The translations under genes and the position numbers were made by a program. From Brachypterus glaber (taxonomy: Eukaryota > Arthropoda > Insecta > Coleoptera > Kateretidae), in contig OY294047.1 in assembly GCA_958510825.1 (NCBI GenBank), positions 43,918,006-43,982,005 on the forward strand: a stretch of 64,000 nucleotides of DNA. Direction: 5' to 3'. Below the pieces are notes generated by a model. It had not been told where the DNA came from. It saw nothing but the letters and a program-made list of their open reading frames with translations, and did no database searches. Of this stretch, positions 47,649 to 59,353 are shown piece after piece (position 1 is the first letter of the stretch; each line of letters opens with the position of its first letter).

Positions 47649-48299
47649 ATGATTTCAGACAAGAATTCCCTAGACACAGAACTCCTTAAACTAACCAAAG
47701 CCTTGACCATGAACGGTTATACCAAAAAAGACATTAATAAGACCATATACAAATACAGAAATCCCAGACCCAAACAACAGGACAATAGTGACAATGACAG
47801 ACAGACACAAGTTATACTTCCCTATGTAAGCGGTATCACGGATAAAATAGGTAAACTTTTGAAAAAGTCAAATATTAAGCCTATATTTCGGTCCAACCAA
47901 AAATTAGGTCAATGTTTGACTTCAACAAAAGACAAAATACCCCTGAGTTCAGAAGGCGTATATAAAATACCCTGCTCCTGTGGTACGGTTTACATAGGTG
48001 AAACTAAGAGAAAAATTTCTACAAGACTTCAAGAGCATGAGCGCAATATAAGAAAGAAACAAATTTCCTTATCGGCAGTAGCCGAACATGTACATGAAAC
48101 AGGTCATAAAATCAATTTGTCTGAAACAAAACAAATATTAACAGAAAACAGAAAAATGCCAAGGAAGATACGGGAATCGATAGAAATCATCAAGCATCCT
48201 AACAATATCAATCGGGACACTGGTTACCACTTACCTGCAATATGGAAGTCTTTGATAGGAAAAACCTCGTCACGGGTGAATAACCACAACTCGTCATAA
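47649..48299 (+). CDS. Penelope-like retroelement: C-terminal GIY-YIG endonuclease ORF
   Basis: The 216-residue ORF carries a GIY-YIG nuclease core: VYKIPC-CGTVYIGET, then KRKISTRLQEH, then an AEHVHETGH segment. The tail (KMPRKIRESIEIIKHPNNIN) is typical of the end of Penelope-like element (PLE) polyproteins. In PLEs this domain nicks DNA to start integration. The N-terminal part (up to about 85) resembles the linker between reverse transcriptase and nuclease. I see no reverse transcriptase in the 500 bp upstream, so the element is 5'-truncated. It lies inside the proposed long intron of the secreted-protein gene. Being open over 216 codons, it is a fairly young insertion. The start at 47649 need not be a real start codon. 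Confidence 0.85.
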   Translation: MISDKNSLDTELLKLTKALTMNGYTKKDINKTIYKYRNPRPKQQDNSDNDRQTQVILPYVSGITDKIGKLLKKSNIKPIFRSNQKLGQCLTSTKDKIPLSSEGVYKIPCSCGTVYIGETKRKISTRLQEHERNIRKKQISLSAVAEHVHETGHKINLSETKQILTENRKMPRKIRESIEIIKHPNNINRDTGYHLPAIWKSLIGKTSSRVNNHNSS

Positions 48300-48345
48300 A
48301 TAGTGACACAAGTTGATTCGAAACTTAGTTTCAGATTAATCCCTG

Positions 48346-48386
48346 AAGATGTCTCTAGTAGTAAGAGACGAAACGTCGGAAAGTGA
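48346..48386 (+). ncRNA. Hammerhead-like motif after the PLE ORF
   Basis: About 45 nt after the GIY-YIG stop comes CTGAAGA, a 5-bp hairpin (GTCTC...GAGAC), then GAAACGTC. The order CTGANGA, stem II, GAAA is that of the hammerhead ribozyme core, which is known from the terminal repeats of Penelope-like elements. One extra base between CTGAAGA and the stem, and no clear stem I/III partners, make self-cleavage uncertain; it could be a degenerate relic. Confidence 0.35.
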
Positions 48387-48669
48387 AAATCCATTAACAC
48401 GGTCTAAACCCGAAAGTGAAAGTTCTTTATATCTTAATGGCCGTGAAAGCTTAAAATCTAAAAAAGAATAAAATGATTTAAATACATTAACGAATTAAGT
48501 GCTCTTTAAGGTATCAAAAAAATATTTATAGTAAGTATAAATCATCAACAAAAATTTTGAAATCGTTTTTTAAGTTTCCTGAAAAAATTGAAATTATCGA
48601 GATAGGTAAATTTACCTCTTAGCCAACTACATACTAAATCAAAAAATATTTAAAAAAAGTTTATATTAA

Positions 48670-49160
48670 TCGCTCTTAAGGGCGTTGTTGCCTACCAAAA
48701 ATGAGGTTTTTATTTAATATCCCTGAAACCCTTTGAGATAGAGGGACAAGGTTTTGCCAAGGTTTTGCCATTATTTTTACAAATTATGTATTCTTTAAGT
48801 AAAAATATATTAAAAGATTCTTTTAGTGTAATACTGTAAAAGCAACTGTTTTCGAGGAAAATCTATCAAAAAAAAATTATAGGACATGCCCTTAAAAAGT
48901 GTTACTATTTATAAATTTAAGAGTCCATAACTCACTTAATATTTATTTTTGGGTCAAGGTGTAATAAACTTTTTTTCTTAGTTTTTAATGTGGAATCGCT
49001 CTGTAGTGTCAAATTATTTTATTATCGCTTTTTTGTGTCAAATTTAAGGGACCTACGTTTAATGGGCCATAACTCCATTAGGACCGATTTGCAGCCCTAT
49101 GTTTATAAGACTTTTTATCATAGTTTTTAATATATTATTTGCCCCTTCAAGGACTGACGC
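48670..49160 (+). repeat. Family R1-like diverged copy
   Basis: Shows the R1 order (poly-A/T-rich leader, GTGTAATACTGTAAAAGCAA, AAGTGTTACTATTT, repeated GGGCCATAACTC-type words) but is well diverged. Confidence 0.45.
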
Positions 49161-49284
49161 GAGTTTTGGGACACCCTGTATATCCATAGAAAAGTTCTAA
49201 AAAACTATCGTTTTCTTTTCTTTTTAACTTTGAAGAGATAAGTATTTGTAGTTAAAGTTGCCGATAACTTATTTATAATAAATA

Positions 49285-50279
49285 CACTGCCCCACATTAA
49301 ATTCCGGACAGCTAAAAAATTGATATTTTTTAAATTCAAATATTTCTAATTAATGGATTTGACTGATTCTTTTTTTGTTTTGAAACTTAAACCTTCTCTA
49401 CTTTTGTTTGTTTTAAGAATGATTATTTTTTTTTCGTATTAACAGCAACAAATAATGTACAACTATGTTTTTTACCCCATTTTCTAGGACTTGCATGTTA
49501 CGCCACTGCAACTGTTTATCAAATGATTAAAGTATTTCTTATTACCGCAGTTTTAATGAATATTTTCTTTTTTATTTTTTTACATTTTTACTTCTGGTTT
49601 AGGAGATATCAGGATTTTCCTGAAAGTTGTAATTTTTTCAGTTAACTTAAAAAGTACTACATGAATTTGATTGATGCTGTGCTTTAAATTTTAAGCTTAA
49701 CCGAGTTACGTTTTTCTTCTAATCAAGTTTAACATAAATTGGGTTTGAAAAACTTAAGTAGAAGAAAAAATACGGGGTCACTCCGTCCGGCTGCAGTTTT
49801 GCGAAATCACCGTTAAGCCTCCGTCAGATGGCAATAAAAAGTTGCCCCGGGATGAAGAAACTGTAGAAGAAGAAGTAAAGACATGAGCGTTGAAGAAGAA
49901 GTAAAATACAAAGCTTCAAATAAAAAAATCCTCTGATTTAGTACTTTTTGAGTTGACTGAAAAAATGACAACTTTCAGGAAAATCCTGATATCTCCTAAG
50001 CCAGAAGTAAAAAAGTAAAAAAATAACAAAGAAAATATTCATTAAAACTGCGGCAATAAGAAAGAATTTAATAATTTGATAAACAGCTGCAGTGGCGTAT
50101 TATTTGTTGCTGTTAATACGAAAAAAAAAATTTAATCATTCTTAAAACAAACAAAAGTAGAGAATGTTTAAGCTTTAAAACTAAAAAAGAATTAGTCAAA
50201 TCCATTAATTAGTTTTCGAAATCTTTGAATTTAAAAAATGTAAATTTTTTAGGTGTCCGGAATTTAATGTGCGGCAGTG
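49285..50279. mobile_element. 1-kb fold-back DNA element inside the long intron
   Basis: Ends CACTGCCCCACATTAAATTC and its inverse (one mismatch) enclose 995 bp that fold almost completely, e.g. GGAGATATCAGGATTTTCCT at about 49602 against its inverse near 49980. The centre (about 49775-49860) is a GC-richer unpaired segment. Flanks read ATA and TTA, so a TA duplication is possible but not exact. No ORF. Confidence 0.8.
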
Positions 50280-53200
50280 TTAATAAATTATACCTGTTTA
50301 AATTATAATTTACAGAAATTTATTATGAAACTAAATTTTATTTACAATTAACATATTATTTATAATTTTGATTAAAAACGTATCCAGTGTTTTAATAAAA
50401 TTCGCCAAATGAGGTACATGTTCGATAAATTGCCATTTGTTTAATAATATTAAATGAGTATAGTATGACTGAGGAGTTTCTGTTAAAAACGCAGCCTATC
50501 CAAAAAATACACTGCGTGAAATGGCCGAAACTACTTCTTCGTTGGACTTGCCTTTTTGCTAGGGAACCTAAATAAAATAACATTAAACGTCACTGAAGGT
50601 TAATGTCACTTTATTCAGGGTCACTACTTTTTGCAAGCTTCGTATCTTAACTCGAATACAAGGTTTTCCCAATTTTTTGAAAATTCTTAAAATGGGAAAC
50701 CATACTTGTCTAGCAAAGGTGTTTTTTCTGACATTTACACATATTTTTTAAATTTGACTTAAGCCCAAATTCTTCTCAGGTATAACAATATATTTTAAAA
50801 AAAGTTAAGGGAAAGTTCAAGTATTACGTAACGCAAATTTTGATCATTTTTACTAATCTTTGGCTTTAATTTTATGTTCGAAAACACCGAATATCCACCG
50901 TCGAAACGTCAGAACAAAATTGGATAACAATTTTAATCAGATCCAAAGCCCTATTCTCCAAAAACAAGAAGCTTAAATTATACAAATCGGACAAAACTTT
51001 CAATTAAAACTTGCTAAGCTATAAGAGACCTTTAAAGATAGCCTTCTTTGAAGCTATTTTATGGCTAAATTTTCATATTTAAGAACACCCCTAAAATTTT
51101 GTAATGTTTTAAACTATATCAGAACCTGTAACCACTTATAATATATGTATAATATTAGATTGCTTATTGAAAGCTACTCGTCATATAACAAATAAATATT
51201 TAAAAAAAAAACTTGAAATTTATTCCACTGTCGAACTCTTTATTAAGTGTTATAGGTTAAATTAAAAGAATATCAAAAAACATTTCATAACTTAAAAATA
51301 TGCTAAATGTGATTTATACGTTATATAATATGAAAAATGGACAGAATTTAATTTTAATTTATAGCGAAATAAAACTGAAAATCATTTTCAGTGCAATTTT
51401 CCGCCACTATAGGTTTTTAAAAGCACTGATTACACTCTCCGCAGCTATAAAATTAAAAACTTAAAATAAACAAGTAAATAATTTATTTTTTGCACGACCA
51501 AGACTAAAACCTAATTTTACGCTTTCATTTTCGGGACTAAACTTGTCGTTTTTCTCCCTAGGGAATAAAAATCACGGCAACCTTGATAATATTAAAATAT
51601 TATACTTACTATGTGCTTTGCTGGTTCAAAAATTAGGTTTGGTGGTGTTTTGTAATAAATTAGCGATTAAAACCAATTTATTTGATTTTAACAAAGAAAA
51701 CCTTTAAAAATAACATTGTTATAACAATTTATACATAACTTAAAATTTATCATCTTCGCCCATTTTTTTGACGTTTGTGTCAACCATATGAAAATCAAAT
51801 TGAAATCGCGATAGCCATGAAACTGACTTTTCGCAATTTACAGGCATCTTGATTAAATTACGAAAATAAAACAACCGATTTAAGACGCGTGGTTTTTAAT
51901 TTTATCTACCTACCTAAATTATGTTTGGTCCTGCAAAAAATAGTGTATATATCTCAGGACTAAACTTGGCTGTTTTAGTCCCTTGCATTTCTGTTTCCCT
52001 CGCTCACTACGCTCGCTCAGGAAACACTAATGCAGCGGGACTAAAACAGCCAGTTTAGTCCCTTGGTATATAAATAACTATTTTTTTTTAACTATACATG
52101 CTTATAAAAAAATAAAAGATTTTTAAGCTTGTAGATACTGAAAAGGTTTTATTTTAATGGTCCTTTTTTAAATGATAGCAAAGTTTTATTTGACCTAATA
52201 ATATATCATTCGATTTGGCAAAATTCTAAAAAAAGTTTAATAAAACCAATAAAATTTACAGTTTTGGATTTATAGATTCTGGAATAAATCTCTAGGTTTG
52301 AAACGTTCGTCCTTTCCAGGAAACCTTTATAATGTTAAATTTCATACTAGGTATATATATTTTTTCTGGAAATCCCTCTGGAAATCCTTTATGTGACAAG
52401 TCTCAGAAAATTATATAATATATAATAAAATAAAATAATATTAATAGTTTTTACTTAAATAAGAATATACTTCAGTTACTTAAATAAAATGTTATATATA
52501 CATATAGTTTAAGAAAATACCCTGAAAGTCAAGAAGTGCTACTTATATTATGCTAAGCAATTCATCAGTTTGCAGCTTATTTATTTATCCTTGACAAGTT
52601 TTTCTATAAAACCAGGCTTTTAAAGTTGATAAAGTTGTACACAAGTATGTCAATCAAAAAAAGATTATCTCTGTCGATATGTAGTTTCAAGAGCTTATTT
52701 TCAGATATTTTTCAACATTAAAAATGTCTGCTGGAGTCCCTGAATGATACTTAGTTATTTGATAGATTTGATATTTTAAGCCTAAGAAATTTGAACTTTA
52801 AACTTGACCTAGTGTGGATATAGGCTCTGACATGGATTATAAGAACTTCAAACTTTTACTTTGTGATTTGTGAGTCATATATACTCGACGCATTATCTAT
52901 CTGAGTAACAAATTGGATCAAGGAAGCTATGATTAGTGGTTTAAAAATGACTTTTAGTAATATTTTTGTAGCCCATTTGTGCTTTTGATAATTTTTAACA
53001 TTTAGGTTAAATTGACCGTCATTTTACGTCTTACAAATAATATCAAAATCTGTTTAAAAAGTAAAACTTTGTTCAAAATTATAATAAAAGTAAGTTTTTT
53101 TATTCATAAAGTGCTATTATAAACTTAAATTTAACATTATCTGAATAAAATTACGGACCAGTATGATTTTAACCAAAAAATTCTCTGTTATAGTGTTTAC

Positions 53201-53618
53201 TTTAAAAATTTATAGAGCACTGCATTATATTACTTCATTTAAACAAAATGTTTATAGATTGATGCTTTAGTTTTCTTTTTATGCACTTTTCTTGTTATTT
53301 CTTCTTGCTAAAGCAAATTATTTGGATTTTTTTATAAATGTCAAAATAATGTCTTGATTGACAATAAATTTTAAACAAGATGAAAACCTTACATAAGGAA
53401 CTAAATATATTCTGCCAACCAAATAACAAGAAACAAATGACCATCAACTCAGATAGATAATACGCGGAGTTTATATACAAGGTCAAACGTGTTAACATTT
53501 TTTCACAGTTTACTAAATAATTATAAATCACTCATTGCAAATATTCTATTAAACTTATTAAAGCTCTATTTTTAGTTTTTTAATTATATCTTTTTTAGTA
53601 TTTTTTTTTTATTTACAG
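50280..53618. other. Intron sequence, no further gene seen
   Basis: Apart from the palindrome at 51930-52080 this is plain AT-rich sequence. If the first exon is not at 47103 it may lie here; I did not see a better ATG-donor pair with a leader. Confidence 0.4.
51930..52080. repeat. CTCG-core palindrome in the long intron
   Basis: GGACTAAACTTGGCTGTTTT pairs with AAAACAGCCAGTTTAGTCC. The core is CCCTCGCTCACTACGCTCGC, itself a near palindrome. Confidence 0.75.
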
Positions 53619-54577
53619 AATACTTTTCGCTTCACCAACTTTAGACTGTTTATAATTTTATTAGCACTACCTCATATACATACAGCAAACATAAAAGACA
53701 TACTTAACTTAAACACAGATTCACTTCTAAGTTCACCTCAAGACAGCACAGAATCACTTATTCGTGTTCCAAGAGAGAATAAATATTATTTGAGCCGATA
53801 TGGAGCATCAAGTAACGATGTTGCCAGATCGATTAAACCCGAAGAATCCCCTGAAGCGCGGGAAATAAGTGGCACCCCTGCAGCGGTAGGAAAGAGGTGT
53901 ATCAGATGTGACTCGGGATATCTAGATTCTAGAAGAGGTGGATACGGCGGATATGGTGCATCCGGTGGATATAGTGGATCCGGTGGATATGGTGGATACG
54001 GCGCATCCGGTGGATATGGTGGATATGGCGCATCCGGTGGGTATGGGGGATACGAAGATAGACGAAGAGGTTACGAAGACAACCGATACGATCGATATGA
54101 TGATCGATATCCCGAGAGAGATCGTTATTCCCACAGAGATACTTATGACGACAGAGATAGATACCAAAGTAGATACAGTGACAGATACGATCCTTACCGT
54201 AGTCATGAACGTAATAGATACGATGATTATGACAGGGGTTACGATCGAGGTTATGACAGATATGACAGAAACCGTGGTTATGACAGATACGATAGAGATA
54301 GATACAATGACCGTGGAGTAGGATATGACAACAGAGGTTATGACTATAGAGAGAAATATGACAGAGAAAGCTATAGACCTTGGGATGAAACTTATAGAGG
54401 AACCTCAGGATTTGATGGTAGTGGTCGAGGGTACTACTTTGCATCAGGAAGACCGGATTATGGAACTTCGTCAGGAGGTTATTGGGGAACTGGAGGAGGG
54501 GGTGGTTATGCCAGTAACTATTATTATGGAGGCGGAGGAGGACGTGACGATTACAGGGATAGAGATCATGGCTCCGG
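53619..54577 (+). CDS. Secreted Gly/Tyr/Arg/Asp-rich low-complexity protein, main exon
   Basis: The frame opens after a strong polypyrimidine tract and CAG acceptor at 53618. It first encodes a hydrophobic stretch (FRLFIILLALPHIHTA, a signal-peptide core), then an acidic/polar stretch, a CIRC motif (Cys 99 and 102 of the full model), and about four copies of a 9-residue GGYGGYGAS unit (about 112-150). About 110 residues dominated by Arg, Asp and Tyr follow (RYD, DRY and RGYD units), then a Gly/Tyr-rich tail. An in-frame TAA at 54579 overlaps a very good donor (GG/gtaaga at 54578), so the exon probably ends at 54577. There is no ATG near the start, so the first exon is upstream. I do not recognise the family. 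Composition resembles secreted structural, cuticular or phase-separating proteins of insects; function is unknown. Other frames over this exon are shadows of the repeats. Confidence 0.8.
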
Positions 54578-54648
54578 GTAAGAACAAAATAGTTAATAAA
54601 TTAATTGAAAAATTTGGTACATTTTTAAAAATGTAGGAAAATATATAT

Positions 54649-54981
54649 GTAATAATTTACTATTCCTTAAAACTACTTTTGTTTTGATTAACGCAGTCGT
54701 CAAAGAGGTTCTTGAAACCAGAGGTTGCTTTCTTTTTTGGACAGTAGTTAGGTTATATCCAGTCTCTGCTTTTAGCATTAGATGTTGCTAGCTGTTATTA
54801 CTGTTCCTTACAATGATTTCTACTTCATATATTATATGGAAAAGATTTGATTTTCGTAGTTATCCTTCTACCGGTATGTGGCTCTGAAGAGTGCAAAAAA
54901 ACACGAAATCGATCAGTCACTTTGGTTGGACTACTGCGTTAATCAAAATAAAAGTGGTTTTAAGGAATAGTAAATTATTAC
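54649..54981. mobile_element. 333-bp MITE between exons 2 and 3 of the secreted-protein gene
   Basis: GTAATAATTTACTATTCCTT and its inverse end the element, and the arms continue through TTTTGATTAACGCAGT. Its position in the proposed last intron supports that stretch being non-coding. Confidence 0.75.
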
Positions 54982-55043
54982 ACAAAATAGTTGTTTTCCT
55001 ACGACCTAGTTAGTAGTTAGTGCTCATTTTCCACCTGTTGCAG

Positions 55044-55086
55044 TGACAGCGGTGGGAAGGCTGATTTTACATATCTGCTGTCATAG
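55044..55086 (+). CDS. Candidate last coding exon of the Gly/Tyr/Arg-rich protein
   Basis: A good acceptor (ccacctgttgcag) at 55043 can join the donor at 54578 in frame. The split codon GG/T keeps Gly, and the frame continues DSGGKADFTYLLS to a TAG at 55084-55086. The full model would then be about 338 residues, against 325 if the TAA at 54579 is used. The intron contains a fold-back element (54649-54981), which fits non-coding sequence. No clear poly(A) signal follows within about 150 bp. Confidence 0.4.
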
Positions 55087-55164
55087 AATGAGTAAATTTC
55101 AAACACAAAACATCAACATTCCAAATTAATTTTAAGACCATTTTGGTGATTTTTGGATGTTTAG

Positions 55165-55270
55165 GTGTTAGGTCGTAGAAAAAATAGTATACGCACCTCG
55201 AGGCAAATCATTTCAGTACACATCGAGTGCTAGGTTCACGTACTCCGTGCGTAATATACTATAACTTAAG
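55165..55270. repeat. CTCG-core palindrome after the secreted-protein gene
   Basis: AAAATAGTATACGCAC pairs with GTGCGTAATATACTAT, with CTCGAGG and CATCGAGTGC inside. Confidence 0.6.
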
Positions 55271-56035
55271 TGGTGCGCAAAGAAATTCTAAACAAGTTTA
55301 GTGAATATACCTACCTCAGTACGGATTTTTTTAAGATCCTTTTACTAACCGAAATTCAAGAACCGATCCTAAGCCGAACGTCAGGCGAGGTCTTGATACA
55401 TAGGCAAAAAAGGCTTTGCAAAAGTTTAATAACTTATTATTATTTTTTTTTAATTTTAACAATAATTTTATTTTTATTTTTCATTAGGGAACGTTCAAGT
55501 ATAACGTAACGCAAATTTCATCATTTTTAGGTATTACTAATAAGCCCTTAATTTAAAACAAAAGTATAATTTTGTGTTTTCATTTATTGTAAACTAGTGT
55601 AATATTTATTTCTAAGAAATGAGTGGAAAATGCGACTGTCTGAAAAAAAACTAATTAAACTTGTAAATAGTCTTTATTTATTAAAGACCAAATTGCGCTC
55701 TTTTTCTTCCACGAGCTTAAATTCCTGTTTCCAAGATGCTATATTTAAATCTAAAATAAATTGAAGTAAAAATATATTTTCCAGATGTAGTTTTTACCAT
55801 ACCAATTTAGAACAAAAACTAGTTCAATTACATTAATTGGAAAGTAATACCTATTAAAGTCTCATCTAATCGGCGTTTTATCCTATAAATCGTTTTTAAT
55901 CCTTTTGAAAATACCTTCTGCTAGGTACAGATACTTCGGTCGAATAAAGATTAAATTTTTCTACACTAATCAAGGTTTGAGCGTCAAAGTAGAGATTGCG
56001 TTTATTCACATTGATATTAGGGCTTTTCTTTTTTT

Positions 56036-57684
56036 AAAGGAGGGTATCGCATTTTGGGCTAAATCGCCTGCAACGATAAGACTTTACATGCTTATAGATA
56101 CATAAAAAATAAATACTTAGCCAAAATTTCAGCCCTTTTTACATCCCGTAACATACTTTAATTAATTATTTTAATTAAGAATTTTGATATATGTCAATTA
56201 GTGTGTTTTACTGCATCATTCTGCAGTAGGAAATGTTTGAACAGAATGAAACTAAGCACAAAAACGGATTATGTCAATTGTCAAAATTAGGCCAAGAGAA
56301 GAAGAAGACGAGCGATATTTTATTAAATGTTTTGGTTAATTTCTGAAAATCCTAACTAAGTCTTATCTATGCTGAAAATATATTTCAGGACTGCAGTACA
56401 TTACATGTAATGGATCGTGATAACCAAAGATATTTAGTTATTTTTCAGATTATTAGGCTAATTTGTGAAAATTAACAGTATAGCCGACAAATGCTATTAG
56501 ATTCTGGACCCAAACTTAGTTCAGATATTTTAATTAATATAATAAAAAGTAGGTATTTTAATCCATAGTAAATATTTCCAAAAAAAATAATTAACTTTTA
56601 AAAAGTAGATAGGTACTTATTATTGCAGTACAACAAAATTAAATGTATGAGGGTAACTAGGTATATGTACTTACTTTCTTTGTTAAACCAATACAGTTTT
56701 CCGTTGTTTCCGTACTTAAGTTCGTCCATATTTTTAATTATAAACGCAGGATCACAAATGTAACCTAATTTTGTGTGTAGAATAAACATGAAAACAGTTA
56801 GTTATTTTTTTATTTTGACAATTGACATCTGTCATTCTCTTCATTCGGACCTCTCCCGATCGTTTGGTCAGAATGGCGAGAATGGTCAAATGTCAGCAGT
56901 AAAACGATGATTCCGTTCAAACCAGTGGCACCAGTGGCAACAGAATGATGCAGTAAAACGCAATAATTACACGAAACTTCAAGTGGCAAATGTCATTTCG
57001 TCAAAATAAAAATAACTTGGCACATTAACTACTACAGTGGGCCCAAGTGGGTCTGTGTTGTGTTCACTGCTCTGGAGTATAATATTATTATGCTGTAATT
57101 CAATGTGTAATTAGGCTGGACATGTGACTAGCTTCTTAAGTTTCAGTACGATTATGGAGTTATTTTTGAGGTATTTATACTATAATAACATTAGCTTCAA
57201 CCAAAGTAGTCCATGGGACAGTGTTACCCAAGACAAGTAATTTAATCTGGCTTTCAACATCTTAAATTAGTTTATTTCCATGATATGATTTAAAACTAGA
57301 TTATGAAAAAGTTATACATAGACTTTTAACTTTTAATATTAATTAAATATATTATTTAAAAATAAGTATATTTAATTAATATTGTACAGTGTTTTTATTA
57401 TACATTCTACCTAAACGTATTTACGTTGGTTTTGTAAATAAACAAAAAATATTGCTTCTTTTCAGTATGAGAGTCACATTTAGCGCAAGAATAATACGAT
57501 GTTGTCGGGTTTACGATAACAAATAATTCCTGAGTTTTTATTATTTTTTTTTTTATTTTTTTCTTTATCAACAAATAACACAGTTTTTTTATCATTTCTT
57601 TTCATCATTTTGCACTTTTTTTAAACAAAAACATATTTTTCTTATTTAGCCCAAAACTCCTATTTAAAACGATACCCTTCTTTA
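56036..57684 (+). mobile_element. Dispersed DNA element family C, copy 3, with nested insertion
   Basis: Starts AAAGGAGGGTATCGCATTTT and ends with the partly inverted CGATACCCTTCTTTA. Sequence matches the copies at 20933-21851 and 33614-34932 (shared words CCTGCAACGATAAGACTTTA, TCCATGGGACAGTGTTACCC, CAAGACAAGTAATTTAATCT). It is longer because another TIR element is nested at 56207-56965. No transposase frame is visible. Confidence 0.75.
56207..56965. mobile_element. TIR element nested in family C copy 3
   Basis: GTTTTACTGCATCATTCTG and its perfect inverse CAGAATGATGCAGTAAAAC bracket about 750 bp that are absent from the family C copies at 20.9 and 33.6 kb. The interior has a GAAGAAGAAG run and no recognised ORF. 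Confidence 0.7.
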
Positions 57685-58679
57685 TTATTATTATCTGTTA
57701 AATTTTAAATATAAAACGTTCTTTTTTTAGTCAAATTTCCCTTTTTGCTGCAGACCCCATTCGAGCACATTTTTCTGGCTTTTTTTAACAAAAAATTCTT
57801 CTGGTGATAGTTAAATGAAATTTATGAGGAAACGTATTTTATAAACTTTTTAACTATATTAATTATGATAAAATTATTTCATCTTTAAGAAAAGGCTATC
57901 TCATTGCACATCCTGATGTGACATCAGTAAGAATTTAGGTTTAAGTTAATTTTTTAACTCTCCATAGGTAGGGGCTAAGAAAAATGCGGTAAACTATATT
58001 AAACTTATACATTTTAAATATTTAAAATAATTAGAATCTAATACTTATTTCACTATAACCGGGTATACCCTTGCAAAGAGTGCGGTTTGGCTAAATTTAG
58101 AAGCAAGAACATTAAATAGTTCGGAAAGTTTGTAACAACTTTTAAGCTATTTGAAATTCAAAATTAATTAAAAATAAAATTCGTAAATACTCTAATGCAA
58201 TCAAAAAGTTTATCTAAATTTAGAATTCTACTAAAGGGTTTAGTCTCTAAAGTGAATTAAAACAAAATAATGGATAAGCCATGTTTCTCTAAAGAACCAA
58301 TTTGAAATATCTAGCTTTCAGTTTATTTACCCAGCGAAAAATAAATAAAAAATACAAAGTAATATGATATAAAACTGTGCCTACTCATATTTTATTTTTT
58401 TTTTAATTTTTGAATTCATACGTAAAACCATCAGCACGGTGCGATTTATAATTCGTTTAACGGCGTTGAGTCCCAGCCTGACTATTTTATATTAAAATGT
58501 GTGTTGTCAAGAAAATATTAATAGGTACTTCGAAACCGTTCTACATATTTAAATTGATTTTACAATTGAATATTGGATGTTTGTAATGTACTTTTGTGAA
58601 AATTATATTTATTTGAAACGAAAAGTCTCTATAACTCACTCCAAGTCTCTAATATTTGTACTTGGTCAAAAAGAATGAG

Positions 58680-58758
58680 AGTTCAAGACCAAAACCTAAT
58701 TTGGGGCTCTCCATGACTGTGCCTATCTAAACCAAAATAAATAAATAAATAAATAAAG
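58680..58758 (+). repeat. Retroelement 3' end with (AAAT)n tail
   Basis: Shares AATTTGGGGCTCTCCATGAC with the copies at 3.9 and 61.57 kb, then (AAAT)n. Confidence 0.5.
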
Positions 58759-58822
58759 TCCTATTGGGTCACTTTAATTTAGTGTCCAAAAGGTCATTTT
58801 AAAGAAGAAGAAAAAGAAGAAG

Positions 58823-59045
58823 AACTCATTGCAACGTTGCCGATATTTTGTGGTTGCGTGTATCTATTTCCGGTTAACTAGTTTACGTTAACGGTGGTTT
58901 GGTTTGGTTTTTTTGTTGGTTTGGTGTTTTTTTTTAATGGGGGCCGTTGGTTTACAAATAACGTAAACCAACGGCCCGCATTAAAAAAAAAACACCAAAC
59001 CAACCAAAAAACTAAACCAAAATATCGGCAACGTTGCAATGAGTT
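58823..59045. mobile_element. 223-bp fold-back element
   Basis: AACTCATTGCAACGTTGCCG and its inverse end the element. A second nested arm pair (GGTTTGGT..., GGGCCGTTGGTTTA) closes on the loop near 58957-58964. About 45 bp in the left arm (58850-58895) has no partner and may be a later insertion. A GAAGAAG run precedes it. Confidence 0.75.
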
Positions 59046-59353
59046 GTGACATTCATCCTCTGTTTTTACAATATATTTGATCATAAAAAATTTGCAAACA
59101 ATAGATCTTGGAAGCAGGTATTACGTAAACTAAATGAGGTCATTTAAAATTACTAAAGCTTTGGTTTCCTCCAAAAGTCGCAGTCGCTGACGACTGCGAC
59201 CGGGTAGCCGCGACCAGTCGTCACGACCCTACCTGTTTTCCTCGGTCTCGTCAGTCGCCAGTCTATTAGCTGGCCATTTTATAAATAGCTGTTTTTTTGT
59301 TTGTTGAAAAAAAGTTCGAGGTGTCCAAAAAATAATTAAATATTAATCAAAAT

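Noticed and set aside
53922..54636. Long minus-strand and other-frame ORFs over the Gly/Tyr/Arg-rich exon
   Set aside because: They are shadows of the repetitive codons (GGN, TAY, GAY, AGA) of the real frame and have no independent features.
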